Positions 54,273 through 63,864 of a stretch of DNA of 64,000 nt are shown one piece after another. The position numbers were made by a program, and so were the translations under genes. This DNA comes from Pagrus major. Lineage: Eukaryota > Chordata > Actinopteri > Spariformes > Sparidae. The notes under the pieces were generated by a model. It made no database searches and was not told where the DNA came from. It was given only the letters and a program-made list of their open reading frames with translations. How positions within the stretch are numbered: position 1 is the stretch's first letter; each line of letters starts with the position of its first letter. Location: contig NC_133216.1 in NCBI RefSeq assembly GCF_040436345.1, forward strand, positions 3,889,533 to 3,953,532, in the 5' to 3' direction.

Positions 54273-57200
54273 CTTCAAAAAGGAAAAACTGTCAATAAAA
54301 TAATTTTCAAAGTAGGACATACAATTGTAAAAAGACTTGCATTAAGATTCACACCACATTGGACCTCATGCTAGAAAGGTCCATAATGAATCCAACAGTG
54401 TTATAGGAGTGTAATGCTAATCGAGTGGACTGCTTTTCAAAACCTGGTGCCTACATTACCCACAATGCAACTTAGCCACTGAGTGACATCACTGGAAGCA
54501 GTTCATGAAATTACATGCAGCTTCCTCTGCCACACAAGGCTGGATGTTGTTACAAACTTGGGCTGCAAGTAATGATGATTTTCATTATTGATTCATGTGT
54601 CGATTATTTTCTTTAACGAAAATTACTTTAACCATTAATTGATTATCAAATCTAATTCAAACCAGCAAATGATAGGGATAATGAAATCTCATGTTGAACC
54701 TGTCCTTCACAAAAACAACAACAATCGATTCAAACCTACCTGATGTGATTTTAGGCTGCTGTGCTGTGTAAACATACGACCGCAGATGTCACAGGAGAAG
54801 GGCCTCTCCCCGCTGTGCGTCTTCAGGTGAATCTTCAGGTAACTGGATGACTTGAAGCTCTTCCCGCAGAGCCCACAGCTGTGAGGCCTGTCCACTGTGT
54901 GGTGCTGCTGATGCGACCGCAGGTCAGTGATTGAGCTGAGCTTCCGCCCACACAGCACACACGTACACGGAATAGTCGCCGCATGCGTCTGGAGATGTTT
55001 CCGAAGCGAGTCCACACAGGCCAACGTACTGCCGCACGCTATGCATGCCAGTGAGTTCTCACCTGAGTGAGAGGTCTTCTGGTGCATCTTCAAGGCACTC
55101 TTCTGGATGAAACATTTGCCACAGGTCTCACAGCTGAAGGGACGCTCACCAGTGTGTATCCTCTGATGGCCTTTCAGAGTGTCGGCCTGGTTGAAGCTTT
55201 TACCACACGTCTCGCACCTGAATGGCTTTTCCCCTGTGTGTATGCGCAGGTGGCGCTGCAGGTTACCTTGTATTGTAAAGCTTTTGTTGCAGTACTGGCA
55301 GTTATAGGCCCGCTCTCCTGTGTGGACCATCTGATGCATTTTCAGGCCGTGAGCTCGGTAGAAACTCTTTCCACACTGTTCACAGCGAAATGGCCGGACC
55401 TCAGCATGGAGACGCTGGTGGTTCCTCAGGAGCTGCTTCAGGGTGAAGCCTTTCCCACAGACATCACAGGTGTGTGGTCGCTCACCTGTAGACGAAAGCA
55501 AAATGATTCATCTCTTCAGTCATTTTTCAAGCAAAACCATTTGCTGGTTCCAGCTTCTTGTGTAAGGATTTGCTGCTGTTCTTTTTCATTACGATGCGAG
55601 AAAATCTGACATAAAGCTGCGCACTCACCTGTATGAAGCAGCATGTGTGCATTGAGGCTTCGCTGGAATGAAAAGCCTCTGCCACACTGCGAGCAGTGAA
55701 AAGGCTTCTCTGCGTTCGCCCCGTGGACAGCCTGATGGGCTTTGAGCTGCAGCAGCTTGGTGAAAGTTTTCCTGCAGTGTTTGCAGCTCAGAGGCTGCTG
55801 GTTCTCACTCTGACTCTCCTTCTTTGCTCGGCCTCGATGGATCTTTGGCTTTACAGCACGTTTAGGTCTGGTGGTATAACCTGGCTCACCGTCATCTGCA
55901 TCCTCTGGCTCCAGCTAATGAAAATATTTTCCAAACTGTTTAATCAATTGCTTTTACCCACCTCTTCTTTACATAGGGGCAGTTTAAGATTCTTAATCAT
56001 GAAAAAACACAGACCATGTAGAGTATGTGTGTTCAATTCTTAATATAATAGATGGGGATATAATCAGGCAGAAATAAGAAAAGAAGGAAATAAAAACAAT
56101 TATAGAGATTATAAGGTTGAGGTATTTGAGAGATCAACCTGGTAGTCTGGGTCGTCACCGTCGTCCTGGCTCGGGTCATCTCTGTACTGACCAGAATCAG
56201 AGGACGCCTGGTCAGCGAGCGCCTCCAATCCTTCCTCCTTTATTATCACAGGTTGGATGCTGTCCTGAGAGAAGTGAGAATAAGGACAGATTTAAGAGAC
56301 AAAACACAGACAACACAGTGTCTAGGTGGCCAAGTAGGGAACTGAAAATAGAAAGCATAATTTTGTGTACTTTCCGTCTAGGTCTGTTTTTCATGGTTCA
56401 GTAAAGGACCTTTCATTTTAATAAGGGGGAAATCTCAATGCTACAGTGCACAATAGGATTTTGGAAAACAGTGCGCAACAGTTTGGGGAAGACCAAGTCC
56501 TGTAAGGACGCCAGATCATTTGCAAAAGACAAAACGGGACGTTACCTCATAAGTTCTGCCTTTCCAAAGATGAATTATAGGTGATCTCTTCACTCCAGCA
56601 TCACCACTAGCCCCAACTGTAAACATTTAAAAAGCTGTGAGTATTTTTCTGGAAATTTTGTTTCATATAACTTAAAAGAATACAATATCTGACTCCAAAA
56701 TGTATTGGAAGTATGAAGTAGCATGAAATACTCAAGTAACTCCAAGTACCTCAAAACTGTTCCTAAGTACAGTGCATACGTAAATGTACTTAGGTTCATT
56801 CCAGCCCTGCATTTGCAGATTCCCTACCTAATTTTTGCCAACATATGAGAAAGTTACTTGCTATTTTTGTAATCAAAGCTTCTGTGTTAAATATCAACAT
56901 GTCTCATGGTATATTATAACTGACAGAGCCCATCCTCCACTGGATGTTTGATAAAGACAAACAGCACAATTAGAGGATAAACTCATGACCTCTGCGACTC
57001 TTCCTCCCCGAGCGCTGGCTCTGGACGGTCTCTCCTTCTGCTCCACCGCTCAGAGCCCTCCGTCCCTCCTCCAGCCTGCTGCTTCCCTCCGTCTGCTCCT
57101 CCGCCTCCTTCGGTCCTCCGTGGCCCCCCAGCACCAGTTTCAGCTCCGTCTCTGCTGCCTCCAGTCTCCTCCTCAGGTCCTCGGTCTCTGCAGCATCCTG

Positions 57201-58571
57201 TGCCACAAACACAAGATTTTTAAACAGGAATCTTCACAAAGGCAGTGCTGACTAAATAATTTTTTACCAGAAATGTCACATTGTTACAGACACTTATTGT
57301 ATTGTCAGTTTCTTTCCCTCCATTTTAACTTACTGCTTATTTGTAGCCTTGAAGTGACAAAGAAGTGTAAGAAAGCGAAACAGTAAAAACAAAGACTGAA
57401 GACAGATGTTTAACCTCACCTCTGTGCATCACAGTATTAATTTCAGGTATCGGCCAAATAAATACAGATATAAATAAATGGCTGAAACCCACATTCACAT
57501 ATACAGTAGCGACGCAGTGAAGGGACGTACTTCTAACTGCAGCACGGAGGAACATTCGTGGAAAAGCTGGCAGATCTGCTCCACGGCTTCTCGAGCCAGA
57601 GACGTCATGAAGACGCTGAACTGGATCACCTGATGGGAACAAACACACATCATGTGTCAGAGCGAAGGGTGAAAAATCTATTGGCTGTTGCAGATAATTA
57701 AGGAGAGTAAATACTTGTAAAATGTAGTGAAGTGGAAGTATAAAGTAACAGAAACTGGAAATACTCAAGTAAAGTACAAGTACCTCAAAATTGTAGTAAA
57801 TGTAATTAGTTACATTTCATCACTGGTCATTTATTAGTGTGTTTCATGTTGTATTGATTATCTGACTGATCTGAAAGTAACTTGTAACTTATGCATCAAG
57901 GAGTAGAAGTAAAAAGTAACATGCAATGGAAATACTCGAATAAAGGACAAGTACCTCAAAATTGGGTACTTGAATAACTGTACACAGATACATCTCAGCA
58001 GTGGCTATAGTCATTGATAAGTGATCAATAGCTTCTGGTCCTGCAGGTGATGAAACCTGTGGCTGAGCCGCCTGTAGACATACAGCAGATAGATGCGCCT
58101 GGGCCTGATGTCCGACACAAAATGGCGATCAAAGATGGATCCTTCTCGCTTGTTATGCCACCTCGTTCAACCAGATTTACGTGTTTAATCTAATTTAGCC
58201 CGAATAAACGCTCCACTCAGCAGGACAGCCCTGAATTGAGCTGTTAAATGAGTTTAGTCGTGGGAAGCTGTCTTAAGCAGCTAGCTAGCTCTTCTATTTC
58301 TATGATCAGCTGGTCGTTTAGACGCCAGACGAGGAGGGAGCATCAACAACACACACAATCATCAACACACGAGAGGATGTAACACACACGAACACACGGC
58401 AGCAGCTGGTGGTTCACGTACCGTGTCGGCCGAGGACCCGTGTGTGTTTTCACACGATGACACTTCTGGATCTGTTGAATCGGAGCCGCCGATAACTTTG
58501 CTCATTTCTGCGACAGTCGCGTTGACCATTATCTCCAAAATGGCGGCCACCTGCGCCTCCAATTCTGACAT
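54006..58571 (-). CDS. ZNF-A: C2H2 zinc-finger protein, 8 exons, 650 aa, 14 fingers
   Basis: Spliced exons 58571-58422, 57629-57531, 57197-56990, 56616-56546, 56264-56139, 55914-55629, 55485-54740 and 54272-54006 give one open frame. Residues 1-83 form an uncharacterised helical N-terminal module, and 84-105 a coiled-coil motif ([16 protein letters not shown]). The stretch from about 106 to 218 is a charged, acidic linker with [13 protein letters not shown] and PVIIKEE. Fourteen C2H2 fingers run from about 260 to 646. Most linkers are TGEKP/TGERP-like, but fingers 7 and 8 have aberrant cores and linkers. The last finger ends H-x-C instead of H-x3-H. A nuclear DNA-binding regulator is likely. 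No KRAB, SCAN, BTB or FiNZ domain was recognised. No orthologue name is claimed. Confidence 0.88.
54273..54739 (-). other. ZNF-A intron 7
   Basis: Contains a partial copy (54558-54665) of the dispersed GGGCTGCAA-type repeat. No coding sequence. Confidence 0.5.
54558..54665. repeat. TTGCAGCT-family repeat, 5' fragment
   Basis: GGGCTGCAAGTAATGATGAT followed by GTCGATTATTTTC and TTAATTGATTATCAAATCTA is the terminal part of the family. Confidence 0.5.
54740..55485 (-). CDS. ZNF-A exon 7: fingers 3-11
   Basis: Nine fingers. Fingers 8 and 9 of the whole protein ([38 protein letters not shown]) lack the usual core Phe and TGEKP linkers. The exon ends inside finger 11 after LKSHQ at a GTAGGT donor. 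Confidence 0.92.
55629..55914 (-). CDS. ZNF-A exon 6: fingers 1-2
   Basis: Begins [20 protein letters not shown], followed by a basic patch and two C2H2 fingers (LSCKHC...HQAVH, FHCSQC...HMLLH). It ends HTG at a GTGAGT donor, so the intron splits the TGERP linker. Confidence 0.88.
56139..56264 (-). CDS. ZNF-A exon 5: acidic linker
   Basis: Codes [20 protein letters not shown] then an Asp/Ser-rich run ending DDPDYQ. The IIKEE motif could be a SUMO-type acceptor site (inference). Acceptor TCTCAG, donor GTTGAT (weak, but in frame). Confidence 0.78.
56546..56616 (-). CDS. ZNF-A exon 4
   Basis: Codes [20 protein letters not shown] then TYE. Acceptor TTTACAG, donor GTAACG. Confidence 0.75.
56695..56808. 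repeat. AGTAAAGTAC-type repeat fragment
   Basis: Shares GAAGTAGCATGAAATACTCA and AAGTACCTCAAAACTG with the copies at 57.7-58.0 kb. It lies in ZNF-A intron 3. Confidence 0.5.
56990..57197 (-). CDS. ZNF-A exon 3: coiled coil and basic-acidic linker
   Basis: Begins [20 protein letters not shown] and ends [11 protein letters not shown] plus one base. The donor is GTCATG, which is weak, but it is the only one that keeps frame with exon 4. Confidence 0.75.
57531..57629 (-). CDS. ZNF-A exon 2: LARE helical module
   Basis: Codes [20 protein letters not shown] then [17 protein letters not shown] exon 2 has the same spaced residues. Acceptor CCATCAG, donor GTACGT; phase 0 at both ends. Confidence 0.85.
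57630..58421 (-). other. ZNF-A intron 1
   Basis: Carries two directly repeated copies of the AGTAAAGTAC-type element end (57706-57832 and 57880-58010). No exon recognised. Confidence 0.5.
57706..58010. repeat. Two direct copies of the AGTAAAGTAC repeat end
   Basis: AAATACTCAAGTAAAGTACA (57757-57776) and AAATACTCGAATAAAGGACA (about 57930-57949) are each followed by AGTACCTCAAAATTG. They share the same strand and spacing to the end. Confidence 0.6.
58422..58571 (-). CDS. ZNF-A exon 1: N-terminal helix
   Basis: Fifty codons beginning [20 protein letters not shown] and ending SSADT at a GTACGT donor. A YY1-like AAAATGGCGGCC site (58538-58549) lies within the coding part, which codes VAAIL on the minus strand. 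Confidence 0.85.
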
Positions 58572-59668
58572 TGTGGCGAATAAATGTGTCAGCTGTGAGT
58601 GTGTTTCACTTCTGTGGTGATAAAAATTGAACTAGCAGCTTTTTTGGTGCTACAATATTGTCGTTATGGTGACAAAACTCGTGCCGCTCACAACACTTCC
58701 TCTTCCCAGTTCATGTTCTTCAAAATAAAAGCACGCACTACGTTTCTTTTCTATCTTTCTCCTCATGTGGTTGTTTCAAATCAGCTTGGACATGACAGAC
58801 ATTGTTTGACCTCAGATAGTCTGCCTTACATGAATTAAATTAAATAAGGAAGTAGTTTTTGCTTAAGCATCAAATTCAATGATTTTCAAAGACTTTCCAG
58901 GCCCAGTTACCTCAAATTCAAGGACCCTACATGGCATGGAAGAGAGAGAAGTTGGCATGCTTCACAAAAGCTTACAGACAACAATACACTTCAGTTTCTA
59001 TTGTTGTACAAAATAAAAAGTACTTTCAAGGACTCGTGTCTATTTATAATTATCTGTCAAGGTCTTGATTTTTCCCCCTATAATTCTCAAGGACTTCAAG
59101 GAGCCATGGGAACCCAACATCATTGTTTAAGATGATTACTTGTGTGATAGACAACAGTAACATCTGTTTTATTAACAATGTCTTAATAAAACTCCTTCCT
59201 GTGGCCACAATGAGAAACTACAGCACCGGAAAACGTGAAGTCATATTTGATAACATACGTACATATCCGGCAATTACTTTAACAATAAAAGTGCCAAAAC
59301 TTTAAAACCGACGGAAATCCAACACATTATAAAATAAAATAAAAGATAAATTAAAAAAAACCTGGTTTGATTGTAGAATGTAGCTCCTGTAATATTTCTT
59401 ACATTACACTAGCGACATTTCACAATCACACCAGAGAAGACTGTCAGCCTGAAACATGAAACTAATCCTTTCAGTTATCAGTACAACTCTCCCATCTGGA
59501 GAAAATCCCATCTGACAGTCAAGCACAACTTTGCAACAATTCAGGTTTATAAACTGATTTAATAATTGTGTTTTGTCCTGACAGGAAATAACATTTTGAG
59601 ATCTACCACGGATAAGAATACAAAGAAATGGCTGCTGCATTGTCAGTGTTATCACCATTTTCTCAGTT
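58572..59668. other. Intergenic stretch between ZNF-A and ZNF-B
   Basis: Holds the ZNF-A promoter side (CpG-containing, with an ETS-like ACTTCCT at about 58698-58704) and the ZNF-B 3' UTR. A repeat with recurring CAAGGACTT units (about 58870-59112) lies between. A minus-strand AATAAA near 59167-59172 could serve ZNF-B. Confidence 0.45.
58870..59112. repeat. Dispersed repeat with CAAGGACTT units
   Basis: Recurring TCAAAGACTTTCCAGG, TTTCAAGGACTCGTGTC and TCAAGGACTTCAAGGAGCC resemble a fish repeat that I recall. Limits are approximate. Confidence 0.4.
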
Positions 59669-61137
59669 TCATGATGTGGTGACTGTGCTCCCTAACATTT
59701 TCTGGTATTTCTCACTACAGTTATGTCTCTTGAGCAGTCTTGAGTCTGAAAATCCAAGTCCACAGCTGCTACAGGAGTACGGTCTCTCTCCTGTGTGGAC
59801 CTGCATGTGAAACTTGACGTGTCCGAGCTGCCTGAATTTCCCTCCGCACACTTCACACTCGTAGGGCTTCTCCCCCGTGTGGATCCGTAAGTGTCTTCGG
59901 TAGTTGGCGTAGATCCTGAAGGCTTTGCTGCACAGCTCGCATTTATGTGGTTTCTCTCCGGAGTGCTGCAGTTTGTGGGACTTGAGAGCCTGAAGGATGA
60001 TGAACGCTTTCCCACACACATCACAAGCGAAAGGCCGTTCCCCCGTGTGGGTCCGTAGATGATAGTCGTACGTAGCTTTGTAGAAAAAGGACTTCCCACA
60101 CGTGTCGCAGTTGTACTGCATCTCTCCTGTGTGAATGAGCTCGTGTCTTTTCAGTGAAGACGCGGTGTCGAAGCCCTTTCGGCAGGTCTTGCAGCTGAAC
60201 GGCGTCACATCGACAGTCGTCCTGTCCCGTCGATAGATAACTCTGCGGTTTCCTCGTTCTCGAGTTTGCCTTCTGATGACAGACCCGTGTTTGTCATTGT
60301 GAGTAACTTTCTGGTGTTTCTGCAGCTGGCAGTTGTACAGAAAAGTCTTCCCACACAGGTCACACATGAAGGACTTTGAGGCACCGTGAAGAAGCATGTG
60401 AGCCTTCAGCTTGTTGTCCTGGATGAAACTCAGCCCGCAGACTTTACATTTGAATGGTTTTTCACCTGTGTGGATACGAATGTGTCTCTTCAGGTTGTGC
60501 TGGAGGGTGAAACCCGCTCCACACGTCTCACAGGTAAATATTTTCCCTCTGTGGACCGACTGGTGTGTCCTGAGCGATCTCCTCTTTGTAAAAGCTTTGC
60601 CACACACCGTGCATTTGTAAGGATGCTCACCAGTGTGAACACTTCTGTGGCACTGCAGCGTGAACGCGTACCTGAAACTCTCCCCGCACTCCGAGCACTT
60701 GTGCGGTTTTTCGGCGGTGTGAACGACCTGATGAGCCTGCAGGTTGCGTTTTGTTTTGAAGCCCTTCCCGCAGGTGGAGCAGACGAACGGCCTCGCGCCC
60801 GTGTGCACGAGCTGATGAGTCTTCAGGTGCATTTTTGTTTTGAACGCCTTGTTACAGATCTGGCACTTGAAGCTAACAGACTTCTTCTCCTCGTGTCGCA
60901 GCAGGTGATGCTCAAAAGTCGCTGCGTTCCTGAACTTCCTCGGGCACTGGTCGCAGGCGAAGGGTTCTTTGTGAGTGTTCATGTGCTTCTGCAGGTGAAA
61001 CTGCCGGTTGAAGCTCTTGTTACAGACGTCACACACAAAGACCTTCGCTTTCTTCCTCACTTCTGCTTTCTGTGTGCTTTGGCTGTCGGTGTTTTTGGAT
61101 TCTGCCGTGTTGGTTGTGGAATCATCCTGTGCAGCGT
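59669..61137 (-). CDS. ZNF-B exon 4: all 15 fingers and stop
   Basis: Enters at DAAQDDSTTN after the acceptor TGTCTAG, then runs through the whole finger array to the stop at 59669. An in-frame ATG at 61174 lies in the intron and is not the start. Confidence 0.93.
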
Positions 61138-63731
61138 CTAGACAGGAGGGATAAAATAAAACGTTACCACACATGTCACAGTTATCATGTCACACATGAA
61201 TCATTATTTGATGTATTTGAAATCAGAATCGAGTGTTACGGAAGCCACTGTTACCTGTAAACAATCTCTGACCAGGAATAATGAACATCTCATCAATTAC
61301 ATATCAAAACTGAAATAATTACTGTTTTTGACAGTAGTTTCCAGCCTCTCTCTTAAAAGCCCCCTTTTCTGTCATTGAGTAAGCTGATGATCCCCAAATA
61401 AGTGACATATTTTAAAGATATTTCATATTATATTCGATGCATATGTTTGGCCATGGCTCAGTAAGTTCTATTATTCTTTTAACTTTCTACTTTTCTAATG
61501 CAAGACAAGGCTGTTAAGCAGAGAGTGAAGTTTTGTGAATATAGCTTGTGTTCAGGTCTTCATTGTGCCCTTGTCTTGTCAGAAGTTTACATCTTAAATA
61601 ATAACCTAAACTGCTGAGATATAGACAAACTGTATATTTTAAAAAACATTTTCTTAAACCCCTTAAAACCAAAAAGGCCTCATGACGCCCTGTGAAGCTC
61701 TGGAGACCCCCCAGGTTGGGAACCAGTGGTTTATGACAAGAAAGAAATCTTGTCCCACACATCATTGAATTTACACTTCACAAATGTCTTTATTCCTGTG
61801 TGTTAATGAGGTTCACTTCCACATTTACCTTTTAAACTCTCACCTTGTCTGCTTTCTGGTGAGGACTCCGCTTCAGAGTTCAGCTCCTCTATTGCTTCCC
61901 CACCATCTGAACAAGAAGTTAATACTGAAGAAAACACACAAAGACACATTAGACATTGTTGGAATCAACTGGAAATACTGTATTTTGTATATTTTTCTGA
62001 TGCAAGTATTCTTAATTACTGCTGCCACTGGTCCTCAATAACATTTGTGTGATGTTCACTTCATCCCAGAGATTATTTCAGGAACCCACACATGCCTTGT
62101 CTACTTTCCCAAACGGATTTACAATAAGTTTTTAACAGGGATAATATTTTGTGGTGGATTTTTCCTTTAGTAGAAATTACCAGCATCATGTCCGCTCTGC
62201 GTCCCAGCAGCAGGCGATGATCCGGTGACTCCCTCTGTCGACTGATCCATCTTTCTTTTCAACACCCCGAAAGGCTTCAAGGTGTAGATCAGCCCGCTCT
62301 GCTCGAACAGCACCGGGCAGCCGTTCAGGACGTTTTCTCTCCACATTCTGGCATTTTCAAAGTCTTTAGTCACCGTCTTCAGCTCGCTCTCCAGCTGTCC
62401 CACTGTGGCCTTCAGGGTCTGGTTTTCGTTGAGCAGCGTTGAGGACAGTTGAGAGAAAATGGCGTTGATCTTTCTCGTCACCTCTCGCGCCAACATTTCT
62501 ACAATGTCGTCCAATTCTGGCTGCGAGGGTGAAAAAAAAGCAGTTGTCACAATGTGTTATAAAACATCTGTTAAATAAAATAATCTGATGATAGATTTAT
62601 TTATGGTGGACACTAGAGCTGCAATGATTGGTTGACGATTAATTGATTTGTCAATCAAAATAAAATTGGTATGATATCGATTAATCATTTCAGTAATTTT
62701 TTGTCAAACATTTGTTGGTTCCAGCTTCTTAAATGTGAAGATCTGCTGCTTTTTGTCGGCGTGTTCGTTTGTTTGAGTGAAGACATACAACGACGTACCG
62801 TTTTACCATTTATTTAGAATTGTTGTGTAGAATTGTTATATTAAAGTTAAATTAAAGTTACTTTGGGTTCTGGGAAATTGTGATGAGCATTTTTAAGACA
62901 TTTTGTAGACTTTTTACAGAAGAAGCAGTAGAATTTAATAAAATAGAGATGTGTCTTATTTGTCCTATTTAGTAATACCATTCGGCATTGGTTTGGAGTC
63001 ACTGGCTCACATGACATTACTGTTGATAATAATGTAAATGTATTACCAGGGAATTAGTTTTGATACTTATGCAGTAGGTAACTTACATTTAATATCAGAT
63101 ACTTTAAGTGTTTTACTGAAGTACTTTTCGTCTGGGTTACTTCTGAATACTTTCTACAACACTGCTTTACAATATATATTTTTTTAAACTACAGAAATTA
63201 TTAATACAGGACAGAACAAAAGAAGACGGGCTCTGTTTACGTCCCGTCAGTCCAGCCGCCATGTCTCTGGATGTCAGCTTTTAATCAGACGCCATTAATA
63301 CAAACACAAAACTGTACTTTAAAAACCCAGAAATAAGCCCCAACTCATATTTATGCAACAATTTCCACCGTAATGACACCCAGAACTTTATCTTCCCCAC
63401 ACAACAACTCTAACTCGATGATTTTGGCTAGCTTGTCTGCGATGACGGTCCGCCATCTTTGTTGCGTTTGGTGTTACGCAGCCTCTCTACTCGTCTCTGC
63501 TCCGTCGACACAATCTCCCCTAACCACAGTATCTCTGACCCGCTGATCATGGCCGTTTGATTGAACCATTAAGCGACATCACTAAAACAAACCTTCACTC
63601 ACCTTCCGTCTCACATTTGGCTCCTTTAACGACTTTTCTTCTTTGGGATTTTCGACAACACCAAAAGCGGTCTTGATGGCCGTCTCCACGATGAACTTTG
63701 TTTCTGAATAAAACACTGCGTGTGCTGACAT
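59669..63731 (-). CDS. ZNF-B: C2H2 zinc-finger protein, 4 exons, 666 aa, 15 fingers
   Basis: Exons 63731-63603, 62520-62181, 61906-61844 and 61137-59669 join in frame. Residues 44-75 carry the LARE helical module, and about 76-110 a coiled coil (LKATVGQLESELKTV). Residues 130-205 are an acidic/polar linker, and fingers run from about 211 to 650. The array is split by a 33-residue basic linker after finger 9 (IRRQTRERGNRRVIYRR), giving 9 + 6 fingers. The last finger, YSCSSCGLGFSDSRLLKRHN then C, lacks the second histidine, as in ZNF-A. The two genes lie head to tail 1.1 kb apart and are likely old tandem duplicates. A nuclear DNA-binding role is inferred. No named orthologue is claimed. Confidence 0.9.
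61138..61843 (-). other. ZNF-B intron 3
   Basis: No coding sequence. A fragment with CAGGTTGGGAACCAGTGG (61711-61728) resembles the end of hAT-type elements. Confidence 0.4.
61844..61906 (-). CDS. ZNF-B exon 3: acidic linker
   Basis: Twenty full codons, GGEAIEELNSEAESSPESRQ, with split codons on both sides. Acceptor TTGTTCAG, donor GTGAGA. Confidence 0.82.
62181..62520 (-). CDS. ZNF-B exon 2: LARE module and coiled coil
   Basis: Begins PELDDIVEMLAREVTRKINA, then IFSQLSSTLLNE, a coiled coil, NARMWRENVLNGCPVLFEQS and a basic KRKMDQS. Acceptor CTCGCAG, donor GTAATT. Confidence 0.85.
62521..63602 (-). other. ZNF-B intron 1
   Basis: Holds a dispersed repeat copy (62611-62935) and an AGTAAAGTAC-type fragment (about 63000-63170). 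Next to exon 1 is a GC-richer part (63230-63560) with two GCCGCCAT/CCGCCATCTT YY1-like sites, which could be a second promoter. Confidence 0.45.
62611..62935. repeat. TTGCAGCT-family repeat in ZNF-B intron 1
   Basis: Starts AGAGCTGCAATGATTGGTTG, then TTCCAGCTTCTTAAATGTGA and GGAAATTGTGATGAGCATTT. Orientation is as in the 19.1 kb copy. Confidence 0.55.
63603..63731 (-). CDS. ZNF-B exon 1
   Basis: Forty-three codons, MSAHAVFYSETKFIVETAIK through EPNVRRK, ending at GTGAGT in phase 0. The start is the first ATG downstream of a GC-rich promoter-like stretch. Confidence 0.82.
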
Positions 63732-63734
63732 TTT

Positions 63735-63830
63735 TACCTTTAAAGTTGACAGGTGACTCGCACAGGAGCAAAGAAAAGTAACAGCAGCGTTGCCGCCATT
63801 GATTCCGGAAGTGGAGGCAGCCGCACAAAG
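63735..63830 (-). promoter_or_regulatory. Probable ZNF-B core promoter
   Basis: A GCCGCCAT YY1-like site (63792-63799) and an ETS/GABPA-like CCGGAAGT (63805-63812) lie 60-80 bases upstream of the ZNF-B start codon. This combination is common in TATA-less promoters of broadly expressed genes. Confidence 0.5.
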
Positions 63831-63864
63831 GTAAAAATCCGACTTCAAAATAAAGCTCTCGAAG

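Noticed and set aside
53823..55609. Plus-strand open frames of 183 and 180 codons over ZNF-A exons 7-8
   Set aside because: Antisense shadows of the zinc fingers, with no domain of their own.
59628..59810. Plus-strand frame at the ZNF-B 3' end
   Set aside because: Antisense to the last finger and 3' UTR, no domain.
60386..61141. 251-codon plus-strand open frame across the ZNF-B fingers
   Set aside because: It is antisense to a clear C2H2 array; the repeated pattern is a mirror of the finger codons and not a protein family.
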